5,091 bases of DNA from an uncultured Sutterella sp. Lineage in GTDB: Bacteria; Pseudomonadota; Gammaproteobacteria; Burkholderiales; Burkholderiaceae_F. The notes beneath the pieces were generated by a model, which worked only from the letters and a program-made list of their open reading frames with translations, had not been told where the DNA came from and searched no databases. The stretch is from assembly GCA_934249275.1 (NCBI GenBank), contig CAKQKT010000115.1:1-5091 (forward strand). The letters run 5' to 3'. The translations under genes were made by a program, and so were the position numbers. Below, piece by piece: positions 5,012 through 5,091 of this stretch. Position 1 is the first letter of the stretch, and the number at the start of each line of letters is the position of its first letter.

Positions 5012-5091
5012 ATGACTCCCAACCGCATCATCGTCGCCCGCTTTTCACCCACGGGCCGAACCCGCCGACTCATGAGCATGCTCGCTCAGGG
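5012..5091 (+). CDS. Flavodoxin-like protein, N-terminal fragment (runs off window)
   Basis: Twenty-six codons are visible: a short beta-strand (RIIVARF, residues 5-11) followed by SPTGRT (12-17) and the start of a helix (RRLMSMLAQ). A first strand leading into an S/T-x-T-G-x-T loop is the FMN phosphate-binding signature of flavodoxins. The FSPTG form is common in flavodoxin domains fused to 4Fe-4S ferredoxin domains in anaerobes (EFR1-type proteins). Whether such a fusion exists here lies beyond the window. The likely role is cytoplasmic electron transfer. It lies 57 nt after the small membrane protein on the same strand with no terminator seen, so co-transcription is possible. No functional link to amino-acid transport is evident. 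Confidence 0.7.
   Translation, partial: MTPNRIIVARFSPTGRTRRLMSMLAQ

Overview
The window is a high-G+C bacterial segment read almost entirely on the + strand. Codons end mostly in C or G, starts are ATG, several genes have recognisable Shine-Dalgarno sites, and genes are tightly packed. Strong third-position C/G bias, an 11-helix sodium-symporter family present in several copies and a flavodoxin-type gene next door would fit a Gram-negative anaerobe, for example a gut Sutterellaceae-like betaproteobacterium. That placement is a guess from style; nothing in the window identifies the species.

Layout. Positions 1-378 are mostly an A/T-richer non-coding region with candidate control elements: a perfect 13-nt palindrome at 89-101, a possible extended -10 at 187-195 and a leader hairpin at 330-360 just before a good ribosome site. 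The extreme left edge (31 down to 1) may hold the first codons of a divergent gene. Three tandem paralogous genes follow (379-1719, 1821-3158, 3252-4589), each coding for a 445-446 residue, 11-helix transporter of the neurotransmitter:sodium symporter (NSS/SNF) family. The two gaps between them (101 and 93 nt) each carry a perfect hairpin of the same geometry, 11-bp stem and 9-nt loop, with unrelated stem sequences and no U-tract. The third transporter's stop overlaps by one base the start of a small three-helix membrane protein (4589-4954). After 57 nt a flavodoxin-like reading frame starts at 5012 and runs off the right edge.

How the genes may work together. The three transporters should all import small amino-acid-like substrates with Na+, but their substrate pockets differ at the LeuT Phe259-equivalent position (Cys, Ser, Ala) and, in the first, at the Ser256-equivalent (Cys). 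This suggests a tandem triplication followed by specificity divergence. All three keep the Na2 site but have lost the Asn and Gln side chains of the Na1/chloride region. The small membrane protein is translationally coupled to the third transporter only and is a candidate accessory subunit. No mobile element, tRNA, rRNA, CRISPR array or clear intrinsic terminator was seen.
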